Positions 43,923 through 52,647 of a stretch of 64,000 bases of DNA are shown here, piece by piece (position 1 is the first letter of the stretch; each line of letters opens with the position of its first letter). The notes below the pieces were generated by a model, which had not been told where the DNA came from, made no database searches, and was given only the letters and a program-made list of their open reading frames with translations. Both the position numbers and the translations under genes were made by a program. Origin of the DNA: Hyphomonas sp. (GTDB taxonomy: Bacteria; Pseudomonadota; Alphaproteobacteria; Caulobacterales; Hyphomonadaceae); contig PACZ01000003.1 of assembly GCA_002700305.1 (NCBI GenBank), forward strand, positions 178,090 to 242,089, in the 5' to 3' direction.

Positions 43923-44348
43923 GTGACCTTGGCAATCGACAGCGAGGCGGTGAAACGGCTCCGGGAAAGCCCCGGCGCCCGCTATTTCGCGGCCAGCCTG
44001 GCGGCGCTGGCCATCGACTATGTCCTGACGCTGGCGCTCTACTACTTTGCCGCGCTCGACCTCTCGGTCTCCGCAGCCATCGCCTTCATCGCCGTCGGCG
44101 CCGTGTTTTACCTCGTCCATGAGTTCTGGACGTTCCGGCAGGAATCCTCCCGTTTTTCCACGCGCCGCATGGCCGCGAACATGGGCGTGCTGCTTCTGTC
44201 GGGCGCCGTCCGCGTAGGTGTGATCGCTGCGCTGGAATGGGCGCGGGCCCCCGCCGGTATCTGGGTCAGCGTGTATTTCGCAGCCGGGGTCGGCGCGTCT
44301 TTCAGCACCAATTATCTCCTCAATCGCTATTTTGTGTTCCGCCGCTGA
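43923..44348 (+). CDS. GtrA family membrane protein
   Basis: A 141-aa protein with four membrane helices matching the GtrA/DPMS family, thought to flip or bind polyprenyl-linked sugars. YFAASLAALAIDYVLTL, FLVHEFWTFR-like YLVHEFWTFRQE and NYLLNRYFVFRR are the diagnostic blocks. The start is GTG 43923 with AGGGA upstream. No glycosyltransferase is adjacent, so its partner is unknown. Its stop codon is part of a hairpin in front of bioY. Confidence 0.85.
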   Translation: MTLAIDSEAVKRLRESPGARYFAASLAALAIDYVLTLALYYFAALDLSVSAAIAFIAVGAVFYLVHEFWTFRQESSRFSTRRMAANMGVLLLSGAVRVGVIAALEWARAPAGIWVSVYFAAGVGASFSTNYLLNRYFVFRR

Positions 44349-44364
44349 CAGGAGGTGTCAGCGG
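44342..44364 (+). other. Perfect 9-bp hairpin between gtrA-like gene and bioY
   Basis: CCGCTGACA (44342-44350) and TGTCAGCGG (44356-44364) pair completely, with GGAGG as the loop. The stem starts within the stop codon of the GtrA gene. There is no T tract, so it is a weak terminator at best and may be a leader structure for bioY. Confidence 0.55.
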
Positions 44365-44435
44365 AGCTGCTTGACCCGTCGCCGGCGGCATCCCACAACT
44401 CGGCCTCCTTTCCCACCGGATACGAGGCCCTCCCC

Positions 44436-44981
44436 ATGAAGCTCGCCCAAACCCGCGCCAATACCCAGACCCTGCTGCGCCCGCTGCTGATCGGCCTTGC
44501 CGGCGTCGCGGCGCTGTCGGCCTCCTCGCATATTTCCGTGCCGATGTACCCGGTGCCGATGACGATGCAGACGCTGGTTGTGCTGATGCTGGGCGCCCTG
44601 ATGGGCCCCCGGGCGGGTGCCGCCACCGTGCTCGCATGGCTCGCACTCTCGCTGACGGGCGCCCCCGTCCTGTCTGGCGGCAAGCCGGGCCTCGTCGCCC
44701 TCGCCGGACCGACAGCAGGCTATCTGATCTCCTTCCCGCTGGTCGCTTTCGCAGCCGGATACCTGCCCAAGGGCGACCGGCTTCGCGCGCATGGCGCCCG
44801 GCTCGCCGGCTTTGTGGCCCTGCACGGCGTGATCCTGTTTGCCGGCTGGAGCTGGCTGTCCGCACTGACCGGGCCGGAGATTGCCTTCGCGACGGGCGTG
44901 GCGCCGTTCCTGCTGGGCGCGCTGATCAAGAGCGGCCTTGCCACGGCGCTGCTGGCAGCCTTCCCGCGCCGGGCAAACTGA
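44436..44981 (+). CDS. bioY: Biotin transporter BioY
   Basis: A 181-aa S-component of ECF-type vitamin transport or a stand-alone biotin transporter. About six membrane helices are visible, with the family's VPMTMQTLVVLMLGALMGPRAG and SGGKPGLVALAGPTAGYLISFP regions. No ecfA or ecfT gene is near, so it is probably a solitary BioY. ATG 44436 has GAGG upstream; an in-frame GTG at 44355 lies in the hairpin loop and is not favoured. The next gene starts 16 bases later. Confidence 0.92.
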   Translation: MKLAQTRANTQTLLRPLLIGLAGVAALSASSHISVPMYPVPMTMQTLVVLMLGALMGPRAGAATVLAWLALSLTGAPVLSGGKPGLVALAGPTAGYLISFPLVAFAAGYLPKGDRLRAHGARLAGFVALHGVILFAGWSWLSALTGPEIAFATGVAPFLLGALIKSGLATALLAAFPRRAN

Positions 44982-44997
44982 GACGGGGACACCGAGC

Positions 44998-45807
44998 ATG
45001 CGCTTTCCGCAACGCAGCCTGATCCGCCTTTCCGGGCCTGACACGATCGCTCTTCTGGAGCGGACTGTGACAAATTCGGTGCAGGACTGGGCGGCGGGCG
45101 AGGCGCGTTATGGCGCGCTTCTGACCCCCCAGGGCAAGATCATATCGGACTATACCGTGCTTAGGACGGACGATGGCGTGCTTCTGGATGTGCATGAAGA
45201 CGCCGCCGAAGACCTGATGAAGCGCCTCAAAATGTTCCGGCTGCGCGCGCAGGTCGAGATCACGCTCGACGACACATTCGCCGCCGTTCGCGACCCGGAT
45301 GGCAGCGACCCGCGGTCACCCGCCCTCTGGGGTCGCAAATGGGTCCCGCTAGCCGAGGCCGGGGACATGATCCCGGACGCAGACTGGCGGGCCAACCGAA
45401 TCGCGGCCGGCGTGCCCGAATGGGGCACCGACTATCGCGCGGCAGAGGTTTTCCCGACCGACATCAACATGGATGTGATGGGCGGCATCGACTACAAGAA
45501 GGGATGCTTCGTCGGCCAGGAAGTTGCCAGCCGGATGAAGCGGCGCGGCAAGATCCGCAAGCGTACCCTCACTGTCCGGGGCGCGGCATTGGAGGCGGGC
45601 ACCGAGATCTTCTCGGCCGCCCCGGTCGGAACGGTGACGAGTGTACAGGGGGAGGCCGGCCTCGCGCTGGTGCGGACCGACCGGTTGCAGAAAATCCTCG
45701 ATCAGTCCCTCCCGCTGACCTGCAATGACCAGCCCGTGACATTTGACGTGCCGGACTGGGCGCAAAACGAAATGAACGCCCTGGGTACGGAGGCATCCGG
45801 TGAGTGA
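44998..45807 (+). CDS. ygfZ: YgfZ/CAF17-like iron-sulfur cluster assembly folate-binding protein
   Basis: A 269-aa tetrahydrofolate-dependent protein that helps maintain [4Fe-4S] enzymes. The hallmark KGCFVGQE (KGCYxGQE in most) is at about residues 168-175, with Cys conserved, and LIRLSGPDTIALLE and GALLTPQGKIISDY are typical of the N-terminal domain. ATG 44998 is preferred over the longer frame. It overlaps the tag gene by eight bases. Confidence 0.9.
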   Translation: MRFPQRSLIRLSGPDTIALLERTVTNSVQDWAAGEARYGALLTPQGKIISDYTVLRTDDGVLLDVHEDAAEDLMKRLKMFRLRAQVEITLDDTFAAVRDPDGSDPRSPALWGRKWVPLAEAGDMIPDADWRANRIAAGVPEWGTDYRAAEVFPTDINMDVMGGIDYKKGCFVGQEVASRMKRRGKIRKRTLTVRGAALEAGTEIFSAAPVGTVTSVQGEAGLALVRTDRLQKILDQSLPLTCNDQPVTFDVPDWAQNEMNALGTEASGE

Positions 45808-46384
45808 CGATTTCCCCTGCGCCTGGGCGCCGCTGACCGACGAGCTTTACCGTACCTATCACGACACCGAATGGGGCGTGCCGGAATATGATGGGCGGGC
45901 GCTGTGGGAGAAGCTGCAGCTGGACGGCATGCAGGCGGGCCTCTCCTGGATCACGATCCTGCGCAAGCGCGAGTCCATCCGCGAAGAGTTCGACCAGTTC
46001 GATCCGGAAAAGCTGGCCCGCTGGACACCGAGGCGCGCCGAAAAGGCGCTGAAAAATCCGGGCATCATCCGCAGCCCCAAGAAGATCGACGCCGTGATCG
46101 GCAATGCGCAGGCCTTCCTCGCCATGGAAGAGGCCGGCGAGGGCTTTGCCGATTATTGCTGGGGCTTTGTCGGTGGCACAACCATTGTGAATACATGGAA
46201 GCATTTCCGGCAGGCGCCGACCTCGACCGACTGGTCGGCAGCCATGTCGAAAGACCTCAAGAAGCGCGGCTTCAAATTCGTCGGCCCCACCATCGTCTAT
46301 GCCTGGGCGCAGGCGGTTGGCATGGTGAATGACCATGACGTAACTTGCCCCCGTCACCGCGAAGTGCAGGAGATGGAACGATGA
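45800..46384 (+). CDS. tag: DNA-3-methyladenine glycosylase I
   Basis: A 194-aa base-excision-repair enzyme removing 3-methyladenine. Cys 7, His 21 (YHDTEWG) and the C-terminal NDHDVTC fit the zinc site of Tag, and AGLSWITILRKRE and KKRGFKFVGPTIVYAW are conserved. The residue matching E. coli Glu38 is Asp 42 (LDGMQAGLSW). The start is GTG 45800 (GGAGG upstream), inside the end of ygfZ. The lipoprotein gene then overlaps its stop. Confidence 0.93.
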   Translation: MSDDFPCAWAPLTDELYRTYHDTEWGVPEYDGRALWEKLQLDGMQAGLSWITILRKRESIREEFDQFDPEKLARWTPRRAEKALKNPGIIRSPKKIDAVIGNAQAFLAMEEAGEGFADYCWGFVGGTTIVNTWKHFRQAPTSTDWSAAMSKDLKKRGFKFVGPTIVYAWAQAVGMVNDHDVTCPRHREVQEMER

Positions 46385-46689
46385 AAAAGCTGCTTCCCCT
46401 GATCATGCTGGCCACGCCGCTGATGGCTGGCTGCGTGTCCGCCAACAGTGCCGAAGGCGCGAAAGCCGAGGCCTATGCCAAATGCCGCTATGCCCCCGGG
46501 CCGGAAGAGCGCGAAAAGTGCATGAAGACTGAACTCGCGCTGATCCAGGCGCGCGAGCGCAATGAAGCCCAGCGCATCCAGACTGATCGTGAAGCCGCAG
46601 AACAGCGCCAGGCGATTCTGGAAGCCTCCGGGGTTTCGCGGGAAGATGCGAAGCAAACGACCGACTCCGGCCTGCATCTGCCTGACTAG
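46381..46689 (+). CDS. Small predicted lipoprotein
   Basis: A 102-aa protein whose signal peptide ends in LMAGC (Cys 18). The mature part is a charged helix (ELALIQARERNEAQRIQTDREAAEQRQ) and has two more Cys near residues 37 and 49. Its ATG overlaps the tag stop (ATGA). I know no family for it; it may be a coiled-coil envelope protein. Last gene of the ygfZ-tag operon. Confidence 0.75.
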   Translation: MKKLLPLIMLATPLMAGCVSANSAEGAKAEAYAKCRYAPGPEEREKCMKTELALIQARERNEAQRIQTDREAAEQRQAILEASGVSREDAKQTTDSGLHLPD

Positions 46690-46805
46690 GCTGTCCTGAC
46701 TGATCCCGCGTCTCGACCCGGCCCGAAAGCCGCGCTACAGAAAATAGGCTAACGATTCAGCATCTTGCCGCGTGACCTGCATGCGGCGCGCATCAAGAGG
46801 GCACA

Positions 46806-47927
46806 ATGAAGAACGCCGTCATCTCGTCCACGGGCCTGTGGACGCCGCCGCATTCCATTTCCAATGAAGAACTGGTGGAAGCCTACAATGCCTGGGCGGA
46901 CAACTGGAACCGCGAGCGGGACGCCGATATTGCGTCCGGCCTGATCGAGCCGAAGACCCATTCTTCCGTCGAATTCATCGAGAAAGCCTCCGGCATCAAG
47001 TCGCGCTATGTGATGAACAAGTCCGGCGTGCTGGACCCGGACATCATGGCCCCGCGCATTCCGGAGCGCCCGAATGAAGAGATTTCCGTTCTCGCCGAAA
47101 TCGCCGTGAACGCAGCCCGTCAGGCGCTGGAACGCGCAGGCCGCAAACCGGAAGACGTGGACGCTGTGATCTGCGCTGCCTCCAACATGCAGCGCGCCTA
47201 CCCGGCCATGGCCATCGAAGTGCAGCAGGCGCTCGGCATTGGCGGCTTTGCCTTCGACATGAACGTCGCTTGTTCCTCGGCCACGTTCGGCATCCAGACC
47301 GCGGCAGACTTTGTACGCACAGGCTCGGCGAAATCCGTGCTGATGGTGAACCCGGAAATCTGCTCCGGCCACCTCAACTTCACCGACCGCGACAGCCACT
47401 TCATCTTCGGCGATGTTGCCACCGCCGTTCTGGTGGAAGAGGAGAGCATCGCCCCGGCCGGCCACTGGAAGATTCTCGGCACCAAGCTGAAAACCGAGTT
47501 CTCCAACAATATCCGGAACAATTTTGGCTTCCTGAACCGCGCCGCTCCCGAAGGCATCGGCGCGCCGGACAAGCTGTTCAAGCAGGAAGGCCGCAAGGTC
47601 TTCAAGGAAGTCGTGCCCATGGTATCGAAGATGATCGCGGAACAGCTTGATGAGCTGAACCTTCAGGGCACGGATCTGCGCCGCCTGTGGCTGCATCAGG
47701 CAAATGCCAACATGAACCGGCTGATCTCCACCAAGGTGCTGGGCCATGAAGCGAGCGCCGATGAAAGCCCGACCGTGCTGGACACCTATGCCAACACGTC
47801 ATCGGCCGGATCGATCATTGCCTTCCACAAGCATTCGGAAGACTTCAAGCCCGGCGAGAAGGGGCTGATCTGCTCCTTCGGCGCGGGCTATTCCGCCGGC
47901 ACGGTGTTTGTCGAGAAAACGGCGTAA
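46806..47927 (+). CDS. Beta-ketoacyl-ACP synthase III-like enzyme
   Basis: A 373-aa thiolase-fold condensing enzyme. The triad is Cys 156 in NVACSSAT, His in WLHQANANM and Asn in DTYANTSSAGS. It is about 50 residues longer than FabH of E. coli, with extra sequence in the first 90 residues, so it may be a FabH variant or act on CoA substrates. AGAGGG precedes the ATG. It stands alone between an operon and the small minus-strand gene. Confidence 0.87.
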   Translation: MKNAVISSTGLWTPPHSISNEELVEAYNAWADNWNRERDADIASGLIEPKTHSSVEFIEKASGIKSRYVMNKSGVLDPDIMAPRIPERPNEEISVLAEIAVNAARQALERAGRKPEDVDAVICAASNMQRAYPAMAIEVQQALGIGGFAFDMNVACSSATFGIQTAADFVRTGSAKSVLMVNPEICSGHLNFTDRDSHFIFGDVATAVLVEEESIAPAGHWKILGTKLKTEFSNNIRNNFGFLNRAAPEGIGAPDKLFKQEGRKVFKEVVPMVSKMIAEQLDELNLQGTDLRRLWLHQANANMNRLISTKVLGHEASADESPTVLDTYANTSSAGSIIAFHKHSEDFKPGEKGLICSFGAGYSAGTVFVEKTA

Positions 47928-47947
47928 GGCGAGCGGCCCCTACAGGC

Positions 47948-48100
47948 TCAATCGTACTCGTCGTCGCTGAACAGGTCGCCCCAGAAGACTTCGCGGCTGG
48001 ACTTGGCAGCCTCGACGACAACGATGATTCCGCCCATCAGAAGCACGCAGAACGCCATAACCTGCCAGGGAGCCGTCTGTGCCACTGCTTCGAACATCAT
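47948..48100 (-). CDS. 50-residue single-pass membrane protein
   Basis: A short minus-strand gene that is easily missed. ATG 48100 (then a second ATG) opens 50 codons ending in TGA at 47948-47950, with AGGCGG just upstream. The peptide has one hydrophobic helix, VMAFCVLLMGGIIVVVEAA (about residues 14-32), and an acidic tail WGDLFSDDEYD. It has its own promoter space upstream (48101-48279), shared with the HD gene. Codon use and shape look like a genuine small membrane protein. Function unknown. Confidence 0.6.
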   Translation of the reverse strand: MMFEAVAQTAPWQVMAFCVLLMGGIIVVVEAAKSSREVFWGDLFSDDEYD

Positions 48101-48279
48101 CACCGCCTATTGTTGGGTCGGGTAAACGGAGCTGATTCCGTTCCCTGTTGTCAGTGCAGCAGTTTTCGCGCAAAGCCCTTAACAGCGCATTTGGAAACAG
48201 GGGCAATCGCAGGGCGGGTTTGTAACCAGAATGCCCCCCTTTCTTTACCCTTATTGCCAATGCTTTAAGGAAGGCCTGA

Positions 48280-48897
48280 ATGACCGTTCGCAAGAAGCAA
48301 TCCGTTAAGGCTCCGAGGGTCTGGCAGCGCATGCTGTCCGGACGGCGGCTGGACCTTGCCCACCCCTCGCCCATGGATGTGGAAATCGAGGACATCGCCC
48401 ACGGCCTGGCGCGTGTGGCCCGCTGGAACGGACAGACAAAAGGCGAGAATGCCTTCTCCGTTGCCGAACATTCTGTCATCGTGGAGCGGATCTGCCGAAA
48501 GCTGGACCCGACCATGAGCGCAAAGCACAGTCTGATGGCCCTGCTGCATGACAGCCCGGAATATGTGATCGGCGACATGATCTCGCCGTTCAAGGCGCTG
48601 CTGGGCGAAGGCTACAAGGACATTGAAGGCCGGTTGCAGGAAGCGATCCATATCCGCTTCGGCCTGCCGCCGGTGACGCCTGCGCGCCTGAAGAAGAAGA
48701 TCAAGAAAGCAGACCTGATCTGTGCCTGGTTCGAGGCGACGCAACTGGCCGGGTTCGAAGAGGCCGAGGCCAACAAGCTGTTTGTCGTGCCGCCGGAAAA
48801 TGTGCGCCTGAAGCTCTCCCCGAAATCGGTGCCGGAAGCACAGGCGGCGTTCCTTGACCGCTTCAACAAGATCATGACGGAGATTGGCGCGCCATGA
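48280..48897 (+). CDS. HD-domain hydrolase (YfbR-like)
   Basis: A 205-aa HD-fold phosphohydrolase. AEHSVIVERICRKL gives the first His, ALLHDSPEYVIGDM the HD pair, and a following Asp lies near KKADLICAW. YfbR-type enzymes remove phosphate from deoxynucleoside monophosphates. The ATG of the next, NrtR-like gene overlaps its stop (ATGA), so the two are coupled and may share a nucleotide substrate. Confidence 0.85.
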   Translation: MTVRKKQSVKAPRVWQRMLSGRRLDLAHPSPMDVEIEDIAHGLARVARWNGQTKGENAFSVAEHSVIVERICRKLDPTMSAKHSLMALLHDSPEYVIGDMISPFKALLGEGYKDIEGRLQEAIHIRFGLPPVTPARLKKKIKKADLICAWFEATQLAGFEEAEANKLFVVPPENVRLKLSPKSVPEAQAAFLDRFNKIMTEIGAP

Positions 48898-49844
48898 TGC
48901 GTTCGGCTTCCCCGCTGCTGATCGGCCTGTCGGCCGTGATGGTCGCCATCCAGGACGACATGCCGCTGGTGCTGGTCACGCGCCGCGGCAGCGAGGATGC
49001 GCTGCCATTCGGCCCGTTCCACCCGGACAAGCACCGCACATTCGACCTGTCGCTGCGCGGCTGGGTGCGGGAGCAGACGGGCTTTGAACTCGGCTATGTC
49101 GAGCAACTCTACACGTTTGGCGACCGGGACCGGGAAACACCGGAAGCGACGCTGGCCGGTGCTCCGCCGCATTCGCGCGTCATTTCGGTCGGCTATCTGG
49201 CACTGACTCCGGATGCCCGCCCGGCCGAAGCCGGCTTCGAAGCGCGCTGGCAGAACTGGTATCGTTATTTCCCCTGGGAAGATCACCGCAATGGCCGGCC
49301 GGCCCTGATCGACAACCAGATCGCGCCGCGCCTGTTCACTTGGGCGGCCGGCAAGGAATTGCGGCTGGAGCGCGCGAAGATCGCCTTCGGCCTGGATGGC
49401 GCCCGCTGGGCGGAAGAACGCGTGCTGGACCGATATGAGTTGCTCTATGAAGCGGGCCTCGTGGCCGAATGCGCACGCGATGCGAACCTCGCCGAGCCGG
49501 ACATCGCACTGGGCGAGGCGATGGCCTCCGATCACCGGCGCATCCTCGCAACCGCCATCTCCCGCCTGCGCGGCAAGATCAAATATCGCCCGGTCGTGTT
49601 CGAGCTGATGCCGGAGCGGTTTACCCTGTCGGCCCTGCAGCGGACGGTCGAAGGCATTCTCGGCCTCGGCCTGCACACGCAGAATTTCCGCCGCGCGCTC
49701 GACAAGACGGGCCTCGTGACCGGGACTGGCGCGATGGAGACCGGCACGGGCGGGCGCCCGGCTGAGCTTTATCGCTTCTGCCGCGACCAGGCCATCTCGA
49801 CCGGCGCGCCGGGCCTGTCGACCCCGCGCCGGTCAGCTGACTGA
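48894..49844 (+). CDS. NrtR-like NUDIX/winged-helix regulator
   Basis: A 316-aa protein with an N-terminal NUDIX fold lacking a proper Nudix box (PDKHRTFDLSLRGWVREQTGF in its place) and a C-terminal winged helix with RGKIKYRPVVFELMPERFTL and TVEGILGLGLHTQNFRRAL, as in the NAD-metabolism repressor NrtR. It is likely a sensor of ADP-ribose or a related nucleotide that binds DNA, not an enzyme. The start overlaps the HD gene. Target genes are unknown and no NAD biosynthesis gene is in the window. Confidence 0.82.
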   Translation: MMRSASPLLIGLSAVMVAIQDDMPLVLVTRRGSEDALPFGPFHPDKHRTFDLSLRGWVREQTGFELGYVEQLYTFGDRDRETPEATLAGAPPHSRVISVGYLALTPDARPAEAGFEARWQNWYRYFPWEDHRNGRPALIDNQIAPRLFTWAAGKELRLERAKIAFGLDGARWAEERVLDRYELLYEAGLVAECARDANLAEPDIALGEAMASDHRRILATAISRLRGKIKYRPVVFELMPERFTLSALQRTVEGILGLGLHTQNFRRALDKTGLVTGTGAMETGTGGRPAELYRFCRDQAISTGAPGLSTPRRSAD

Positions 49845-49845
49845 T

Positions 49846-51285
49846 CTATTCTTCTGACTCGGTCTCGAACTCTTCCGCGGCGATGCCTTCCGGCTGGCCG
49901 ACCGCGATGAAGAGATAATGCTCCGGATCGAGATATTCCTGCGCCACGCGGTTCACGTCTTCCAGCGTGACGGCGCGCACCATGTCATTGCGGCGGTCGA
50001 AATAGTCGATGCCGAGTTCTTCCTGGCGCACGCCCATCATCTGGCTGGCGATCTTGGCGTTTGAATCAAAGCCCAGCGGGTAGGAGCCCGTGAGGTAGGC
50101 CTTGGCATCTGCCAGCTCTTCCTCGGTGACGCCGTTCTCGACGAAATCTTCCATCTCGGCCTTGATGCCTTCGATGAACTCGCCGGCGCTTTCATTCTTG
50201 GTCTGGCCGCCGCCGCCCCAGGTCTGCAGGTGTTCGCCTGCCGACAGGCTCGTATAGATTCCGTAGGTCAGACCTTTCTCGATACGGAGGGGTTTCATCA
50301 GCCGGCTCTCAAAGCCGCCGCCGCCATAGGTGTAGTTCAGCACATAGGCCGTGAAGAAATCCGGATCGTCCCGCTCAAGGCCCGGCCCGGTGAACTGCAC
50401 CAGCGATTGCGGCTGCGGCAGGTCGACGATGATCGGATCGGTCGGTTCGAGTTCGGGCAGGACAATGTCCGGCGTCTCGGGAAGAGTCGACGTTTCGGGA
50501 AGTTCGGCAATGACCTCGTCGATCATCGGCGCCAGTTCTTCCGGCGTGACCGCGCCGACAGCCGTGACCAGTAGGCGGTCTTTCACCATCAGCTTGCGCA
50601 TCTGTTCTTTCGCCAGTTCCGGCGTCAGGGCGGCGATGCTTTCCTCCGACTTTGACCGCGCATAGGGGTGATCGGGATAAAGCGCCTGCGACATGGCCTT
50701 CCAGGCGAGATAGCCGGGGCTCGTCTCACGGGTCTTGAGGCCGACCTGCTGCTCGCGGCGGAAACGTTCGAATGGACCCTCGTCGAAACGCGGATCAGCA
50801 AAGGCTGTCGCGATCAGGTCCATGGCATCGCCGGCATTGTCGGTCAGCATGGAGGCCGAGCAGGAGGTCCAGTCATTCGAGGCCGAACAGGCGAAGCTCA
50901 TGTTCAGGTCTTCCATCCGCGTCTGGAAGCCAAGCGAGTCGAGATCGCCGGCGCCTTCATTCATGTGATAGGTGACGGCATCGGTCAGGCCTTCCAGTCC
51001 TTCCGGGTCGCTCGCCTCGCCGCCTTTCCAGGCCATGTTCAGCGACAGGATCGGGATAGAGGGTTCAGACACCAGCCAGACCGAAGCGCCGCCCGGCGTC
51101 GTGAATTGCTGGATCTCCGCGAAGTCACCGGAATGGACCGCCACATCAAGCGGCGCCGGTTCCTCGACGGTTTCCACTTCGACTTCGACAATCGTTTCCG
51201 GCTCCACCGGCGGCGGATTGAAATAGGCGCAGGCGGACAGGCTGGTTGCGGCAAGCAGGCCGGCGGTAAGCGGTACGAGTTTCAT
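49846..51285 (-). CDS. M16 family lipoprotein without the zinc motif
   Basis: A 479-aa predicted lipoprotein (LSAC lipobox) of the M16 (pitrilysin) family. Where HxxEH should be there is only VTYHMNEGAGD, so it is not expected to bind zinc. It keeps the partner-type KGLTYGIYTSLSAG segment with Arg/Tyr-like residues. It probably pairs with the two catalytic M16 paralogues upstream, as in mitochondrial-processing-peptidase-type heterodimers. GGGAG precedes the ATG. Spacing to the next gene is one base. Confidence 0.85.
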   Translation of the reverse strand: MKLVPLTAGLLAATSLSACAYFNPPPVEPETIVEVEVETVEEPAPLDVAVHSGDFAEIQQFTTPGGASVWLVSEPSIPILSLNMAWKGGEASDPEGLEGLTDAVTYHMNEGAGDLDSLGFQTRMEDLNMSFACSASNDWTSCSASMLTDNAGDAMDLIATAFADPRFDEGPFERFRREQQVGLKTRETSPGYLAWKAMSQALYPDHPYARSKSEESIAALTPELAKEQMRKLMVKDRLLVTAVGAVTPEELAPMIDEVIAELPETSTLPETPDIVLPELEPTDPIIVDLPQPQSLVQFTGPGLERDDPDFFTAYVLNYTYGGGGFESRLMKPLRIEKGLTYGIYTSLSAGEHLQTWGGGGQTKNESAGEFIEGIKAEMEDFVENGVTEEELADAKAYLTGSYPLGFDSNAKIASQMMGVRQEELGIDYFDRRNDMVRAVTLEDVNRVAQEYLDPEHYLFIAVGQPEGIAAEEFETESEE

Positions 51286-51286
51286 C

Positions 51287-52645
51287 TCAGGAGTCTCCCT
51301 CTGCAGGCAGCAGGTGTGCTTCGATATAGTGTTTGTCTTCAGCGAAGACGCGGCGGACAGCGTCCAGGGCCGCGTCAGGTGTGACCGCGCGTATCCGGTC
51401 GGGGAAGGTCAGCAGGTCGTCCACATCGCCGCCCTTGGCGAGATGGCTGCCGAAGGCCTGTGCCATCCCGTACTGACTGTCGCGCGCATAGATGGCGGAG
51501 GCGGCGATTGAGTTCCGGGCACGCACAACGTCCTCTTCCGTGAAGCCCGCTTCCAGAGCGGCGTAGAGTTCTTCCATCACCGCCGCTTCCAGTTCGTCCA
51601 CGGAGACGCCCGCTGCCGGCGTCGCATAAATCATGGCCGGCCCCTCATCGTGCAGCGAGGTCCAGGCACCGGTGCCGACATTGATCGCGAGCTTCCGCTC
51701 TTCCACCAGCTTCTGGTAAAGCAGGCTCGTGCGTCCCTGGCCCAGCACGTCGAGGCCAACGTTCAGGGCATCGGCAAACGCCTGATCGCGCACTGTGGAT
51801 GTTCCCATATAGTAGCGATACCAGACCGGCTGCTTCACCTTGGGGTCTGACCGGGTGATGAGCTGCGTTTCCGTCAGCGGGTCAACCGGTTGCCAGCGCC
51901 GGATACGTTCGCCGCCCTGTTTCGGCGCAATCGCGCCATAATGCTCTTCCGCCAACGGACGGACTTCCTCAGCCGTGATGTCTCCGGCCAGCACCAGGAT
52001 CACATTGTCCGGCGAGTAATAGGTGTCATAGAAAAGACGGCCGTCTTCCGGGCGCAGCGCGGACACTTCGTCCATGTCACCGATGACCGTGATTTCGTAA
52101 GGGTGTCCGCGCCAGAAAGCTGACAGCACCTCTTCCTGAAGCAGGGCAGACGGGCTGTTCTCGATCCGCTGGCGGCGCTCCTCTTTCACAACGTCCCGTT
52201 CGGCGACGAAGCCCTTGTCGGCGGCATCGTCGATGATCAGGTCTGTCATGCGCTCAGCTTCGAGCGACATCATCAGGCCGAGCTGGTCCTTCGCCACACG
52301 TTCGAAATAGGCGGTGTAATCCCAACTGGTGAAAGCGTTCTTCTGGCCGCCATTGCGCTGGACGATGGAGTCGATTTCCCGGTGCGCCAGATCGTCGGTC
52401 GCATGGGACATGACGTGCTCGAACAGGTGCGCCATGCCGCTCTTGCCCGGCGCTTCGTCGACCGCGCCGACCTTGTACCAGAGCATGTGGGTAACCACGG
52501 GCGCCCGGTGGTCCGGCAGGACAATGACATCCATGCCATTCGACAGGGTGAAAGTTTCAGGCTTCCACTCTTCCGCAGCCGCCGGACCCGCAGAAATTGC
52601 AAACAAGGCCGCAGCTGCCCCAAGCGTGCGTTTCAGTCCCGCCAC
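51287..52645 (-). CDS. M16 family zinc peptidase, paralogue 2
   Basis: A 452-aa exported M16 peptidase. Signal peptide AGLKRTLGAAAALFAISAGPAAA. Zinc motif HLFEH at 73-77 (inverted HxxEH) with the downstream Glu in LMMSLEAERM. The start is GTG 52645 with GGAGG seven bases before it, placed inside the end of the upstream paralogue. About half of its residues are the same as in the neighbour at 52648, indicating a tandem duplication. Confidence 0.9.
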   Translation of the reverse strand: MAGLKRTLGAAAALFAISAGPAAAEEWKPETFTLSNGMDVIVLPDHRAPVVTHMLWYKVGAVDEAPGKSGMAHLFEHVMSHATDDLAHREIDSIVQRNGGQKNAFTSWDYTAYFERVAKDQLGLMMSLEAERMTDLIIDDAADKGFVAERDVVKEERRQRIENSPSALLQEEVLSAFWRGHPYEITVIGDMDEVSALRPEDGRLFYDTYYSPDNVILVLAGDITAEEVRPLAEEHYGAIAPKQGGERIRRWQPVDPLTETQLITRSDPKVKQPVWYRYYMGTSTVRDQAFADALNVGLDVLGQGRTSLLYQKLVEERKLAINVGTGAWTSLHDEGPAMIYATPAAGVSVDELEAAVMEELYAALEAGFTEEDVVRARNSIAASAIYARDSQYGMAQAFGSHLAKGGDVDDLLTFPDRIRAVTPDAALDAVRRVFAEDKHYIEAHLLPAEGDS

Positions 52646-52647
52646 GC

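Noticed and set aside
44355..44435. Longer bioY start at GTG 44355
   Set aside because: The GTG overlaps the GGAGG loop of a hairpin and the extra residues lack the character of a transporter N-terminus.
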